Assembly (NCBI GenBank): GCA_002367105.1
Contig: DFCS01000024.1
Location: 59,147 to 123,146 of the forward strand
Reading direction: 5' to 3'
Source: Hungatella sp. UBA3048
GTDB lineage: Bacteria; Bacillota; Clostridia; Lachnospirales; Lachnospiraceae
DNA: 64,000 bases
This document shows, piece by piece, positions 34,088-43,082 of the stretch (positions are counted from its first letter, which is position 1; the number at the start of each line of letters is the position of its first letter). The translations under genes and the position numbers were made by a program. Below the pieces are notes generated by a model, which saw nothing but the letters and a program-made list of their open reading frames with translations, was not told the origin of the DNA and searched no databases.

Positions 34088-34925
34088 GACGGAAGAGTTA
34101 ATGCCAATCGTGGCGGAATTAGCTGATAAATATACGGGAAAGGAAAGTACTTCCATTACCTATGAAAAAGCGAGGCAGCTCATGGAAGCGGTTTTGTACT
34201 GCCTCCATGAGTACGAAGAAGAGGCGGAAAAAGGGCAGGAACTTCTTTCTATGGATAGGAAGCCGGTGGCAAAAAAGGTCTATGTCCTGGGATATGAGAC
34301 TGTGCTAAGGAACGTAAAGGAAACCCAGATTCTGTATAACAAAGTAATACCGGAATTTAAGTATTATGAAAACCGGTGTTATTACGATACGTTTGTCAAA
34401 GGAATTCCCTCTTTCTTTTTGTATTATGATCCCCGCTTCCAGCCTCAGAATCATATTCTTACGCTGGATTATCCGGTTTTGTTTCCAGTGCATTCTTTGC
34501 AGGGAATTGACGCCATAAGCGCTTTTGTGAAATGCGTCAGACTGGAACAGGTTTTTCTTGGAAGGTTACCGGATGAATACGTTCTCCATGTACTGAGGGC
34601 CTATTCCCCGGATCATGGGGAACTGATCATCAACCTTACTGGCATTGTTCTGAGGAATATTCTGGGCTGCCGGATGGCAGGTAAGAGGGTTAATACACAG
34701 GGGTATACCCTAGGTGAACTGGAACGGCTGATAAATTATGTTAACAGAAACAATACGGTTTCCTTGGAACAGGAGATGAAAGGACTGGTTGATGAACTGG
34801 TTCAGTCCGGGTATGATGGACTGGAAGAATTGGGTGATTATCTAAAGGCCGATCTGCATGATTATTGCTTTGAGCTAAAGAATGCTGTGAAAAACCAGTG
34901 CGTGGATTCCGTTCTCGCCATATAA
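34077..34925 (+). CDS. Conserved unknown protein, tentatively DUF6179 type
   Basis: 282 residues from ATG 34077, with AGGAAG 7-8 bases ahead; ATG 34062 is possible. No membrane segment. Recognisable stretches are YYENRCYYDTFVKGIPSFFLYYDPRF, by position about 100-125, and LTLDYPVLFP. Mostly helical. It starts inside the preceding gene in another frame. Function unknown; the fixed pairing suggests a two-subunit complex (inference). Confidence 0.75.
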   Translation: MSFETEELMPIVAELADKYTGKESTSITYEKARQLMEAVLYCLHEYEEEAEKGQELLSMDRKPVAKKVYVLGYETVLRNVKETQILYNKVIPEFKYYENRCYYDTFVKGIPSFFLYYDPRFQPQNHILTLDYPVLFPVHSLQGIDAISAFVKCVRLEQVFLGRLPDEYVLHVLRAYSPDHGELIINLTGIVLRNILGCRMAGKRVNTQGYTLGELERLINYVNRNNTVSLEQEMKGLVDELVQSGYDGLEELGDYLKADLHDYCFELKNAVKNQCVDSVLAI

Positions 34926-35035
34926 TGAAAAGCTGGGGGGAAAACATACAGGGGCTGTCTGTCCAGGAGATTTATGATTTAGAAAATATAAAGATATGAA
35001 TCAAAGAATGTATGCAGGTAAAGGGAAATAGAAAA

Positions 35036-35075
35036 ATACCGGGAAGATCGTTCGTCTCTTCCCGGTATCTTTTTA
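35036..35075. terminator. Bidirectional terminator
   Basis: ATACCGGGAAGA (35036-35047) pairs with TCTTCCCGGTAT (35057-35068). CTTTTTATT follows on the plus strand and an A-rich stretch precedes it, giving a T run for the minus-strand gene. Confidence 0.9.
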
Positions 35076-38000
35076 TTACACCGTTTCTGATGGATTTTCC
35101 CCTCTGCGCATATTTTTCTGGGCAGTGGAGAGCATCAGCTTGATACGGTTTAACTGGTTTACCTCGCTTGCGCCGGGATCATAATCCACGGCAATGATAT
35201 TGGAATCAGGATATGCTTTCCGCAGCTCTTTTATGACACCTTTTCCAACGATGTGGTTGGGGAGGCAGCCAAAGGGCTGGGTGCACACGATATTGTTGGT
35301 GCCGCTGTGGATCAGCTCTAGCATCTCTCCGGTCAAAAACCAGCCTTCACCGGTCTGGTTTCCGATGGATACAAAATCCTTTGCCATATCCGCCAGATTT
35401 CCGATGTGGGCCGGGGCTGTGAAGTGTTTGCTCTTTAACAGCTCCTTCTTTGCAGTCCTGCGGAAATATTCAAGCAGGGAGATCCCCATATTGGATAAGG
35501 CTGCGGTGGCTTTTTTGCCGCCTAATTTCTGGGCCTTAAAGTTATTGTTGTAGAAGCAGTATAAAAGAAAGTCCATCAGGTCCGGCATAACAGCTTCCGC
35601 GCCTTCTGATTCCAGAAGTTCTACAATGTGATTGTTAGCCAGAGGTGAAAACTTAACAAGGATTTCTCCTACGATACCTACCTTGGGCTTCTGAACGGCA
35701 TTTCTTGGAAGATTGTCAAAATCCCTGATAATTCCCTTTATGTTACGGGAGAAGGCCATCATGTCCGGGGATTTCCTGGACAGGGATTCGATACACACCT
35801 CTTTCCATTTGTCATGAAGGGAATTGGCTGAGCCTGGTACCTTTTCATAGGGACGTGTTGCATATAAAACTCTCATAAAGACGTCGCCGTATACCACTGC
35901 CTGCATGGCCTTTGTCAGCATGGGCAGGGTGATGGTGAATCCCGGGTTCGTCTCCATGTTGTTTGCATTGACGGAAATAACCGGGATATGGCCCATATCT
36001 GCTTTCTCCAGGGCACGCCTGATGAAGCCGATATAATTGGAAGCCCGGCATCCCCCACCGGTCTGACTCATGAACACCGCAGTGCGGTCTAAGTCGTATT
36101 TGCCGGAAAGAAGTGCATCCATGATCTGGCCCACCACGATTAAGGACGGGTAGCAGGCATCGTTGTTTACGTATTTTAACCCGGTGTCTATGGCAGAGCG
36201 GTTGTCGTTTTGTAAGACCTCCACCCGGTAGCCAAAGGAACGGATGGCTGGTTCAATTAAATCAAAATGAAGGGGAGACATCTGAGGGCACAGGATGGTG
36301 TAATCCTTCTTCATCTCTTTGGTAAACATAATCCTATGATAAGCGCTGGAAACCACCTTTTGCTCGTAGTGGCGTTTGTCTCGCACCCGCAGTGCCGCAA
36401 TCAGGGAGCGGATACGGATCCTGGCGGCTCCAAGGTTATTGACCTCATCGATCTTTAAAACCGTATAGATCTTGCCGGAGCCGGTTAAGATGTCATTAAC
36501 CTGGTCCGTAGTAACTGCGTCCAGACCGCAGCCAAAGGAATTCAGCTGGATCAAATCCAGGCGGCTCTCTTTTTTTACAAGAGCGGCGGCCCGGTAAAGT
36601 CTGGTGTGGTACATCCACTGGTCAGTAACCACCAGAGGGCGTTCAATTTCAGCCAGATGGGAAATGGAATCCTCCGTAAGCACTGCAAATCCATAGGAAG
36701 TGATAAGTTCCGGGATGCCGTGGTTGATTTCCGGATCCACGTGATAGGGGCGGCCAGCCAGCACGATACCATGCCGGTCATTATCTTCCAGCCACTTTAA
36801 AGTTTCCTCGCCTTTTTTCTCCATATCGGACCTGGAAGCCATAAGCTCTGCCCAGCCCTTCCCGGCGGCGGCAGCAACTTCAGATGCCGGAATCTGGAAT
36901 TCCTTTACAAATATCTCTGTTAAGCGTCCGGCCAGTATTTCTTCGTTGGTAAAGGCCATGAACGGGTTCAAAAAGCGGATATTTTCCGATTTAATACCTT
37001 CCACGTTGTTCTTGATGTTCTCTGCGTAGGAGGTGACAATGGGGCAGTTAAAATGGTTTCCTGCATCAGGGGTTTCATTCCGTTCATAGGGAATGCAGGG
37101 GTAAAATATAGTTTTAATTCCCTGTTTGATCAGCCATTCAATGTGTCCGTGGGCGATCTTTGCCGGATAGCATTCCGATTCACTTGGTATGGATTCAATG
37201 CCCAGCTCATAGATCTTTCTGGTGGACTGAGGGGAGAGCACGGTCCGGAATTTCAGTTCCTTAAAGAAAACAGCCCAGAAGGGGTAATTTTCATACATGT
37301 TTAAGACCCTGGGAATGCCGATGGTGCCCCGCTCTGCAAGATCAGGGCTAAGGGGCTCGTAATCAAACATACGGCGGTTTTTATAATCAAAGAGGTTTGG
37401 TATTTCCCTCTTTGCCTTTTCTTTGCCAAGACCTCGTTCGCAGCGGTTTCCCGTGATGAACTGACGCCCTCCGTCAAAACGGTTAACGGTAAGGACACAG
37501 TTGTTGGTGCAGCCCTTACACCGGGCCATGGAGGTTTCGTAATGCAGCCCCAGGATTTTATCCAGGCTCAGCATGGTGGTTGTTTTGGATTCCTCGTAGC
37601 GTTCTCTGGCGATAAGAGCAGCGCCAAAGGCTCCCATGATGCCTGCAATATCAGGCCTGATGGCTTCGCAGCCTGCAATTTTTTCAAAGCTTCTTAAAAC
37701 GGCATTGTTATAGAAGGTACCGCCCTGGACCACCACATGCTGGCCTAAATCAGAAGCATTTGTAATTTTTATTACTTTAAACAGGGCGTTTTTAATGACT
37801 GAATAAGCAAGCCCTGCAGAAATATCGGACACCTCGGCCCCTTCCTTTTGGGCCTGCTTTACGTTTGAGTTCATGAATACCGTGCATCGGGTCCCTAAGT
37901 CAGTGGGGTTCTTGGCAAATACGGCTTCCTGTGCAAAGTTCTCTACCTGGTAGTTTAAAGAGTTGGCAAAGGTTTCGATAAAGGAGCCGCAGCCCGAGGA

Positions 38001-39338
38001 GCATGCCTCGTTCAGCTGAACACTGTCCACGGTGCCGTTTTTAATGCGGATGCATTTCATGTCCTGCCCGCCGATATCCAGGATGCAGTCAACCTTTGGT
38101 TCAAAGAAGGCCGCCGCATAGTAGTGGGAGATGGTCTCCACCTCTCCTTCATCAAGCAGGAATGCTGATTTTAAGAGGGCTTCTCCGTACCCAGTCGAAC
38201 AGGACCATACGATCTGGCTGTCCTTTGGCAATTGTTCCTTGATTTCACTCATGGCCCGGATCGCTGTTGCAAGCGGGCTTCCGTTGTTGCTGCTGTAAAA
38301 TTTATATAACAGGGTGCCGTCTTCGCCTACAAGAGCCACCTTAGTGGTGGTGGAGCCTGCATCGATCCCTAAAAAGCATTTTCCATGATAGGAGGATAAA
38401 TCACTGGTTTTAACGCAGTGGCTGTTGTGACGGTCTATGAATGCGTCAAAATCAGCCTGATCCGCAAACAGGGGTTCCATACGCTTTACTTCGAATTCCA
38501 TCCGGATGCCGGAAGATAAGCGCCCGATCAGTTCCTCAAGGGAGATGTCCCCTCCTTGTGTTTCCTCGGCATTCATGGCCGCACCAATGGCAGCAAATAA
38601 GTGGGAATGCTCCGGAGCGATGATCTCATCCCCGGATAAATGGAGGGTGCGGACAAATGCCTTCTGAAGCTCCGGAAGGAAATGGAGCGGGCCGCCTAAG
38701 AAGGCCACATGGCCCCTGATGGGCTTTCCGCATGCCAGGCCGCTGATGGTCTGATTCACCACTGCCTGAAAAATGGAAGCAGCAAGGTCTTCTCTGGTGG
38801 CCCCTTCATTAATAAGCGGCTGGATGTCCGTTTTGGCAAATACGCCGCAGCGTGCGGCAATGGGGTAAATGGCCTTATAATTGGCCGCGTAATCATTTAA
38901 ACCGGAGGCATCGGTCTGCAGAAGCGCTGCCATCTGATCGATAAAGGACCCGGTGCCGCCGGCACAGATCCCGTTCATACGCTGGTCAATGCCGCCGGTG
39001 AAGTAAATAATTTTTGCATCTTCTCCGCCTAGTTCGATTGCCACGTCGGTCTGTGGGGCATAATCCTTAAGAGAGGTTGCGACCGATACCACCTCCTGAA
39101 CAAAGGGAACCTTTAAATGCTTGGACAGAGTTAATCCACCAGAGCCTGTGATGGCAGGGCGTAATTCCATAGGGCCCAACTTATCAAAGGCCTTCTTTAA
39201 AAGGCCTGCCAGTGTTTCCTGTATGTTTGCAAAATGCCGCTCATAATCAGCGAACAAGATCTCATGGTCTTCGTTTAATACAGCTATTTTAACCGTTGTT
39301 GAACCGATGTCGATTCCTAATGTGTTATATGTAATCAT
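35076..39338 (-). CDS. Giant acyl-CoA dehydratase activase-like protein (two BadF/BadG ATPase domains, DUF2229, HgdB-like C-terminus)
   Basis: 1420 residues. Two ASKHA ATPase domains start at GIDIGSTTVKIAVL (about 7) and FLGIDAGSTTTKVALV (about 322), each with the GGQDMK/GGEDAK phosphate loop. A Cys cluster (CKGCTNNCVLTVNRF and NRCERGLG, about 605-640) follows, then a DUF2229-like domain and a C-terminal region with CYPSLIVVGQ and TGGGCRASNY similar to HgdB-type dehydratase subunits. Activators of 2-hydroxyacyl-CoA dehydratases use ATP to inject an electron through a 4Fe-4S cluster. This fused form is widespread in Clostridia and its substrate is unknown. Its AGGAGG is 19 bases from the ATG with a GGGGATACCCC hairpin between. 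Confidence 0.88.
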   Translation of the reverse strand: MITYNTLGIDIGSTTVKIAVLNEDHEILFADYERHFANIQETLAGLLKKAFDKLGPMELRPAITGSGGLTLSKHLKVPFVQEVVSVATSLKDYAPQTDVAIELGGEDAKIIYFTGGIDQRMNGICAGGTGSFIDQMAALLQTDASGLNDYAANYKAIYPIAARCGVFAKTDIQPLINEGATREDLAASIFQAVVNQTISGLACGKPIRGHVAFLGGPLHFLPELQKAFVRTLHLSGDEIIAPEHSHLFAAIGAAMNAEETQGGDISLEELIGRLSSGIRMEFEVKRMEPLFADQADFDAFIDRHNSHCVKTSDLSSYHGKCFLGIDAGSTTTKVALVGEDGTLLYKFYSSNNGSPLATAIRAMSEIKEQLPKDSQIVWSCSTGYGEALLKSAFLLDEGEVETISHYYAAAFFEPKVDCILDIGGQDMKCIRIKNGTVDSVQLNEACSSGCGSFIETFANSLNYQVENFAQEAVFAKNPTDLGTRCTVFMNSNVKQAQKEGAEVSDISAGLAYSVIKNALFKVIKITNASDLGQHVVVQGGTFYNNAVLRSFEKIAGCEAIRPDIAGIMGAFGAALIARERYEESKTTTMLSLDKILGLHYETSMARCKGCTNNCVLTVNRFDGGRQFITGNRCERGLGKEKAKREIPNLFDYKNRRMFDYEPLSPDLAERGTIGIPRVLNMYENYPFWAVFFKELKFRTVLSPQSTRKIYELGIESIPSESECYPAKIAHGHIEWLIKQGIKTIFYPCIPYERNETPDAGNHFNCPIVTSYAENIKNNVEGIKSENIRFLNPFMAFTNEEILAGRLTEIFVKEFQIPASEVAAAAGKGWAELMASRSDMEKKGEETLKWLEDNDRHGIVLAGRPYHVDPEINHGIPELITSYGFAVLTEDSISHLAEIERPLVVTDQWMYHTRLYRAAALVKKESRLDLIQLNSFGCGLDAVTTDQVNDILTGSGKIYTVLKIDEVNNLGAARIRIRSLIAALRVRDKRHYEQKVVSSAYHRIMFTKEMKKDYTILCPQMSPLHFDLIEPAIRSFGYRVEVLQNDNRSAIDTGLKYVNNDACYPSLIVVGQIMDALLSGKYDLDRTAVFMSQTGGGCRASNYIGFIRRALEKADMGHIPVISVNANNMETNPGFTITLPMLTKAMQAVVYGDVFMRVLYATRPYEKVPGSANSLHDKWKEVCIESLSRKSPDMMAFSRNIKGIIRDFDNLPRNAVQKPKVGIVGEILVKFSPLANNHIVELLESEGAEAVMPDLMDFLLYCFYNNNFKAQKLGGKKATAALSNMGISLLEYFRRTAKKELLKSKHFTAPAHIGNLADMAKDFVSIGNQTGEGWFLTGEMLELIHSGTNNIVCTQPFGCLPNHIVGKGVIKELRKAYPDSNIIAVDYDPGASEVNQLNRIKLMLSTAQKNMRRGENPSETV

Positions 39339-39373
39339 ATGTGCGGGGTATCCCCTGCCTCCTTTTGTGTAAA

Positions 39374-39388
39374 AGTAAGTTGCTTACT
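39374..39388. promoter_or_regulatory. Short perfect dyad in the 5' leader of the activase-like gene
   Basis: AGTAAG-TTG-CTTACT. It lies between the minus-strand -10 (39400-39405) and the ribosome site, a position suited to a repressor operator. Confidence 0.5.
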
Positions 39389-39399
39389 CACCGAACATC

Positions 39400-39428
39400 A
39401 GTTTAACATAAAATAAGAAATAATACAA
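39400..39428 (-). promoter_or_regulatory. Promoter of the activase-like gene
   Basis: On the minus strand: TTGTAT (39428-39423), 17-base spacer, TAAACT (39405-39400). Confidence 0.6.
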
Positions 39429-39502
39429 TTGCCATAACATGCTAAAAAAATGTTAATTCTAGTAAAATTTGTTTAAGTTAACGAAAAGAGGTTCCTTTTC
39501 AT

Positions 39503-39531
39503 TTGACAAAAATGGCCTGGGAAATTATAAT
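39503..39531 (+). promoter_or_regulatory. Consensus SigA promoter of corA
   Basis: TTGACA (39503-39508), 17-base spacer, TATAAT (39526-39531). Confidence 0.88.
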
Positions 39532-39591
39532 GTATAAGTCAAAGTCTGCCAACGTTTTTATTTAGATTTTTCAGTGAAGGAGAGAAATGCT

Positions 39592-40533
39592 ATGATTCAG
39601 ATTTATAAAACAGAAGGCGGCCTGATTCAGCAAAAGGATGAGCTTTCTCCCGGTTCCTGGATCGCCCTTACAAATCCTACTGCCACAGAGATCCTGGAAA
39701 TCGCCAACACCTGTAAAATCGATCCCGATGACTTAAGGGCTCCTCTTGATGAGGAAGAACGTTCCCGTATCCAGACGGAGGATCATTACACGCTTATCCT
39801 GGTAGACGTTCCCACCATAGAGGAACGCGGCGGCAAGGACTGGTATGTTACCATACCAATGGGTATCATAACGACTGAAGATTCTATCATTACAGTCTGT
39901 CTGGAAGATACCACAGTTCTTAATGCATTTATGGATGGCAGGGTGAGGGATTTTCACACCTATATGAAAACCCGGTTTATCCTGCAGATTCTTTATAAGA
40001 ATGCAACTTTATATCTGCAATATTTAAGGATTATTGATAAAAAGAGCGGTGAGGTGGAAGAGAAGCTTCATAAATCCACTAAGAACCGGGAACTTATCGA
40101 GCTTTTGGAACTGGAGAAGAGCCTTGTATACTTTACCACATCTTTACGCTCCAATGAGATGGTGCTTGAAAAACTGATGAGAAACGAAAAAATCAAGAAG
40201 TACCCTGAGGATACGGAGCTTTTGGAGGATGTCATTGTAGAGAACAAGCAGGCGATCGAGATGGCAAACATCTACAGCGGTATTTTGAGCGGTACCATGG
40301 ATGCCTTTGCTTCCGTCATATCCAATAACTTAAATATTGTAATGAAGTTTCTGGCAACCATTACCATTGTTATGTCCATACCAACTATGGTGGCAAGCTT
40401 TTACGGAATGAATGTTAATTCCCTTGGCATGCCCTTTGCAGATAATCCTCACGGCTTTATCATCGTTTTAGGCCTTACGCTGGGCCTTACGCTGATTGTA
40501 GCGTGGATTTTTTCTAAAAAGGATCTGTTTTAG
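39592..40533 (+). CDS. corA: CorA-family magnesium/divalent cation transporter
   Basis: 313 residues. The large N-terminal cytosolic funnel domain is followed by a long charged helix (about 160-240) and two C-terminal membrane helices. The selectivity motif YGMN is in FYGMNVNSLGMPF between them. It imports Mg, or Co/Ni, as a homopentamer. ATG 39592 has GAAGGAG 9 bases ahead; GTG 39574 is rejected. The consensus promoter upstream suggests constitutive expression. Confidence 0.94.
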   Translation: MIQIYKTEGGLIQQKDELSPGSWIALTNPTATEILEIANTCKIDPDDLRAPLDEEERSRIQTEDHYTLILVDVPTIEERGGKDWYVTIPMGIITTEDSIITVCLEDTTVLNAFMDGRVRDFHTYMKTRFILQILYKNATLYLQYLRIIDKKSGEVEEKLHKSTKNRELIELLELEKSLVYFTTSLRSNEMVLEKLMRNEKIKKYPEDTELLEDVIVENKQAIEMANIYSGILSGTMDAFASVISNNLNIVMKFLATITIVMSIPTMVASFYGMNVNSLGMPFADNPHGFIIVLGLTLGLTLIVAWIFSKKDLF

Positions 40534-40538
40534 CTTTT

Positions 40539-40605
40539 GCAGAAATGAGGAAACACCCTGGGGGTATACCTTTATGCCCAAAAGGCGTGGGCAGAAATGA
40601 GGAAA
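40539..40605 (+). repeat. 15-bp direct repeat ahead of the rhomboid-like gene
   Basis: GCAGAAATGAGGAAA occurs at 40539-40553 and again at 40591-40605. The second copy supplies the GAGGAAA ribosome site of the next gene. A TGCCC...GGGCA stem lies between. Confidence 0.85.
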
Positions 40606-40607
40606 GC

Positions 40608-41453
40608 ATGAAGTTTTTTAATAATTTTGAACACAGATTCAGAAAGTATGCGATTCCGAATCTGATGTACTATATCATCGGAATGTATGGTGTGGGACTC
40701 TTAATGGAGATGCTTGCACCGGGATTTTACTGGCAGTACCTGTCCCTTGACGCCGGGAAGATACTCAGCGGCCAGGTGTGGAGAATAGCCACTTTTATGA
40801 TTTACCCGCCGGGAGGCGGCACGTTCTTAAGCCTGATCAGCATGTATTTGTATTACATGCTGGGAGTAAACTTGGAGAGGATCTGGGGAGCATTCCGTTT
40901 TAATGTTTATTTCTTCATGGGAGTCATCGGTCATGTAGCGGCGGCGCTGATCGTGTATATTTTCATGGGAAAGACGGTATATCTGACAACGGAATTTCTT
41001 AATTATTCCCTGTTTTTTGCCTTTGCCGCCACATTTCCGGATTTGGAATTCCTTTTGTTTTTCGTGATTCCCGTTAAAGCCAAATGGCTGGCCATCTTTA
41101 ACGGAATCTATTTCCTGTATGGCTTTATCACTGGCAATATAGCGACCAGAGTCACGATATTCATGTCCTTATTGAACTTTATCATCTTTTTTATTTTGAC
41201 ACGGAATTTAAGCCGGTTCAATCCAAAAGAGATCAAGAGAAAGCAAAATTTTAATAAGCAGATGAAGATAAAGCCCCAGGGATGGACACACCACCGGTGT
41301 GCCGTTTGCGGGCGGACCGAAAAGGACTCCCCAAACCTGGAATTCCGTTATTGTTCAAAATGCGAAGGCAGTTATGAATACTGTTCTGAGCATTTGTATA
41401 CACATAAACATGTAACACCGTCCAACCCCACAACCGGTGATACGACCAACTAG
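40608..41453 (+). CDS. Rhomboid-like membrane protein with C-terminal zinc ribbon, probably non-catalytic
   Basis: 281 residues with about six membrane helices (from YYIIGMYGVGLLMEML to FMSLLNFIIFFILT, residues about 20-205) and a soluble tail. The order of helices and WRIATFMIYPPGG resemble rhomboid/Derlin proteins, but the GxSG serine motif is not present; LNYSLFFAFAATFPD stands in its place. The tail (about 225-281) has CAVCGRT, RYCSKCEGSYEYCSEH and HKH, a likely zinc-binding ribbon. ATG 40608 is taken because it follows GAGGAAA; the longer frame from 40545 is rejected. It lies 15 bases before pyk. Confidence 0.75.
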   Translation: MKFFNNFEHRFRKYAIPNLMYYIIGMYGVGLLMEMLAPGFYWQYLSLDAGKILSGQVWRIATFMIYPPGGGTFLSLISMYLYYMLGVNLERIWGAFRFNVYFFMGVIGHVAAALIVYIFMGKTVYLTTEFLNYSLFFAFAATFPDLEFLLFFVIPVKAKWLAIFNGIYFLYGFITGNIATRVTIFMSLLNFIIFFILTRNLSRFNPKEIKRKQNFNKQMKIKPQGWTHHRCAVCGRTEKDSPNLEFRYCSKCEGSYEYCSEHLYTHKHVTPSNPTTGDTTN

Positions 41454-41468
41454 CTACGGAGGATAACG

Positions 41469-42905
41469 ATGAAGAGAACCAAGATTATTTGCACCATGGG
41501 ACCTAATACCAACGATTACGCAATGATGAAGGCACTTGCCGAGCACGGCATGGATGTTGCCAGATTCAACTTTTCACATGGTGATTACGAGGAGCAGAAG
41601 ATGCGCCTTGATTTACTGAAGAGCATCCGTGAGGAGCTTGACCTTCCGATTGCAGCGCTTCTTGATACAAAAGGACCGGAGATCCGAACCGGACTTTTGA
41701 AGGATGGGAAAAAGGTGAATCTGAAAGAAGGAGAAATCTATATCCTGACAACAGAGGAAACCGTTGGAGATGAAACAAAAGGACATATTAACTATGATGG
41801 CCTGAATGAAGATGTAATCCCGGGAAACCGTATCCTCATTGACGATGGCCTGATTGAACTGGAAGTCATCGAGGTAAAGGGCAGGGAAATTACATGCAAG
41901 ATCATTAACGGCGGCGAATTGGGAGAGAGAAAAGGCGTCAATGTTCCTAATGTTAAGGTAAAGCTTCCAGCGCTTACAGATAAAGATAAAATGGATATAA
42001 AATTTGGTATCGAGCAGGGCTTTGATTTCATTGCGGCTTCCTTTGTACGTACCGCCGATGCCATTAACGAAATAAAGAAAATCCTGGATGAGCATGGTTC
42101 CAATATGGCCGTTATTGCCAAGATTGAAAACGCAGAAGGTATTGAAAACCTGGATGATATCATCGAAGCCAGCGACGGCATCATGGTTGCCCGCGGCGAC
42201 ATGGGAGTTGAGATCCCGGCTCAGGAGGTTCCGTTCATCCAGAAGCGTATCATCGAAAAATGCAACGAAGCCTGCAAACCTGTTATTACGGCAACCCAGA
42301 TGTTAGATTCCATGATCCGCAATCCCCGCCCAACCAGAGCAGAGGTAACGGACGTGGCAAATGCAGTTTATGACGGAACAGATGCAGTAATGCTTTCCGG
42401 CGAGACCGCTATGGGTAAATATCCGGTTGAAGCTCTTTCCATGATGGCATCCATCGTAGAGGAGACAGAAAAGCATCTGGATTACAGCGCATACAGAGAG
42501 CGCAAGGTTTCTGCAGTTAATGTGCATAATGTATCCAACGCCGTATGTTATTCTTCTGTTGCCACTGCCCATGATCTGGGAGCCAGAGTGATTGTAGCTC
42601 CAAGCATCACCGGCTTCACGACAAGACTGTTATCCAAATGGAGACCGGAAAGCCTGATCATCGGCCTGTCACCAAGTGCTTCCGCCCTTCGCCAGATGCA
42701 GTTATACTGGGGCGTAAAGCCATTCCATGGAAAGCGTGCGGAGTCTACGGACGTTTTGATTTATTCCTCCATGGAGCTGTTAAAGTCAAAAGGCATTGTG
42801 AAGGAAAATGAAACGGTAGTGGTTACTGCCGGTGTAGTGAATCCGGTAAGAAAAAATGAGCCGGCAGCTCATACCAACATCATGAGGATCGTAACCGTAG
42901 ATTAA
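41469..42905 (+). CDS. pyk: Pyruvate kinase
   Basis: 478 residues. Blocks: KIICTMGPNT at the start, substrate loop RFNFSHG, catalytic Lys in VIAKIENAEGIEN, Mg-binding MVARGDMGVEIP, and ITATQMLDSM. The length is that of the basic enzyme without the extra C-terminal PEP-utilising domain found in some Bacillus enzymes. It makes pyruvate and ATP from phosphoenolpyruvate. CGGAGGATAACG precedes the ATG. Just downstream is a run of tandem palindromes (42906-42950) without a T tail. Confidence 0.97.
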   Translation: MKRTKIICTMGPNTNDYAMMKALAEHGMDVARFNFSHGDYEEQKMRLDLLKSIREELDLPIAALLDTKGPEIRTGLLKDGKKVNLKEGEIYILTTEETVGDETKGHINYDGLNEDVIPGNRILIDDGLIELEVIEVKGREITCKIINGGELGERKGVNVPNVKVKLPALTDKDKMDIKFGIEQGFDFIAASFVRTADAINEIKKILDEHGSNMAVIAKIENAEGIENLDDIIEASDGIMVARGDMGVEIPAQEVPFIQKRIIEKCNEACKPVITATQMLDSMIRNPRPTRAEVTDVANAVYDGTDAVMLSGETAMGKYPVEALSMMASIVEETEKHLDYSAYRERKVSAVNVHNVSNAVCYSSVATAHDLGARVIVAPSITGFTTRLLSKWRPESLIIGLSPSASALRQMQLYWGVKPFHGKRAESTDVLIYSSMELLKSKGIVKENETVVVTAGVVNPVRKNEPAAHTNIMRIVTVD

Positions 42906-43011
42906 GGGACGCCCGTGAGCGGGTTAAACCGCAGGTTTTAAAACCGCACGCCCTTGCTATGAATAATTATACAAGATAAATGTAGACAAAGGAGTCTATC
43001 CCCGGTACAAT

Positions 43012-43065
43012 GTAGCTTACAGCAGATGTGCCGGAGACAGGCTCTTTTTGCATATGGTAAGCTAC
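43012..43065 (+). promoter_or_regulatory. Structured leader before the decarboxylase gene
   Basis: GTAGCTTAC (43012-43020) and GTAAGCTAC (43057-43065) form a perfect 9-bp stem enclosing a 36-base region with a weaker inner stem (GTGCC/GGCTC) and CTTTTTG. It ends directly before the AGAGGAGAGG ribosome site. It lacks the lysine-riboswitch consensus. Confidence 0.5.
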
Positions 43066-43082
43066 GAGAGGAGAGGAACGCT

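Noticed and set aside
42906..43082. Lysine riboswitch before lysA
   Set aside because: The leader is too short and lacks the conserved lysine-box motifs; only a generic stem is seen.
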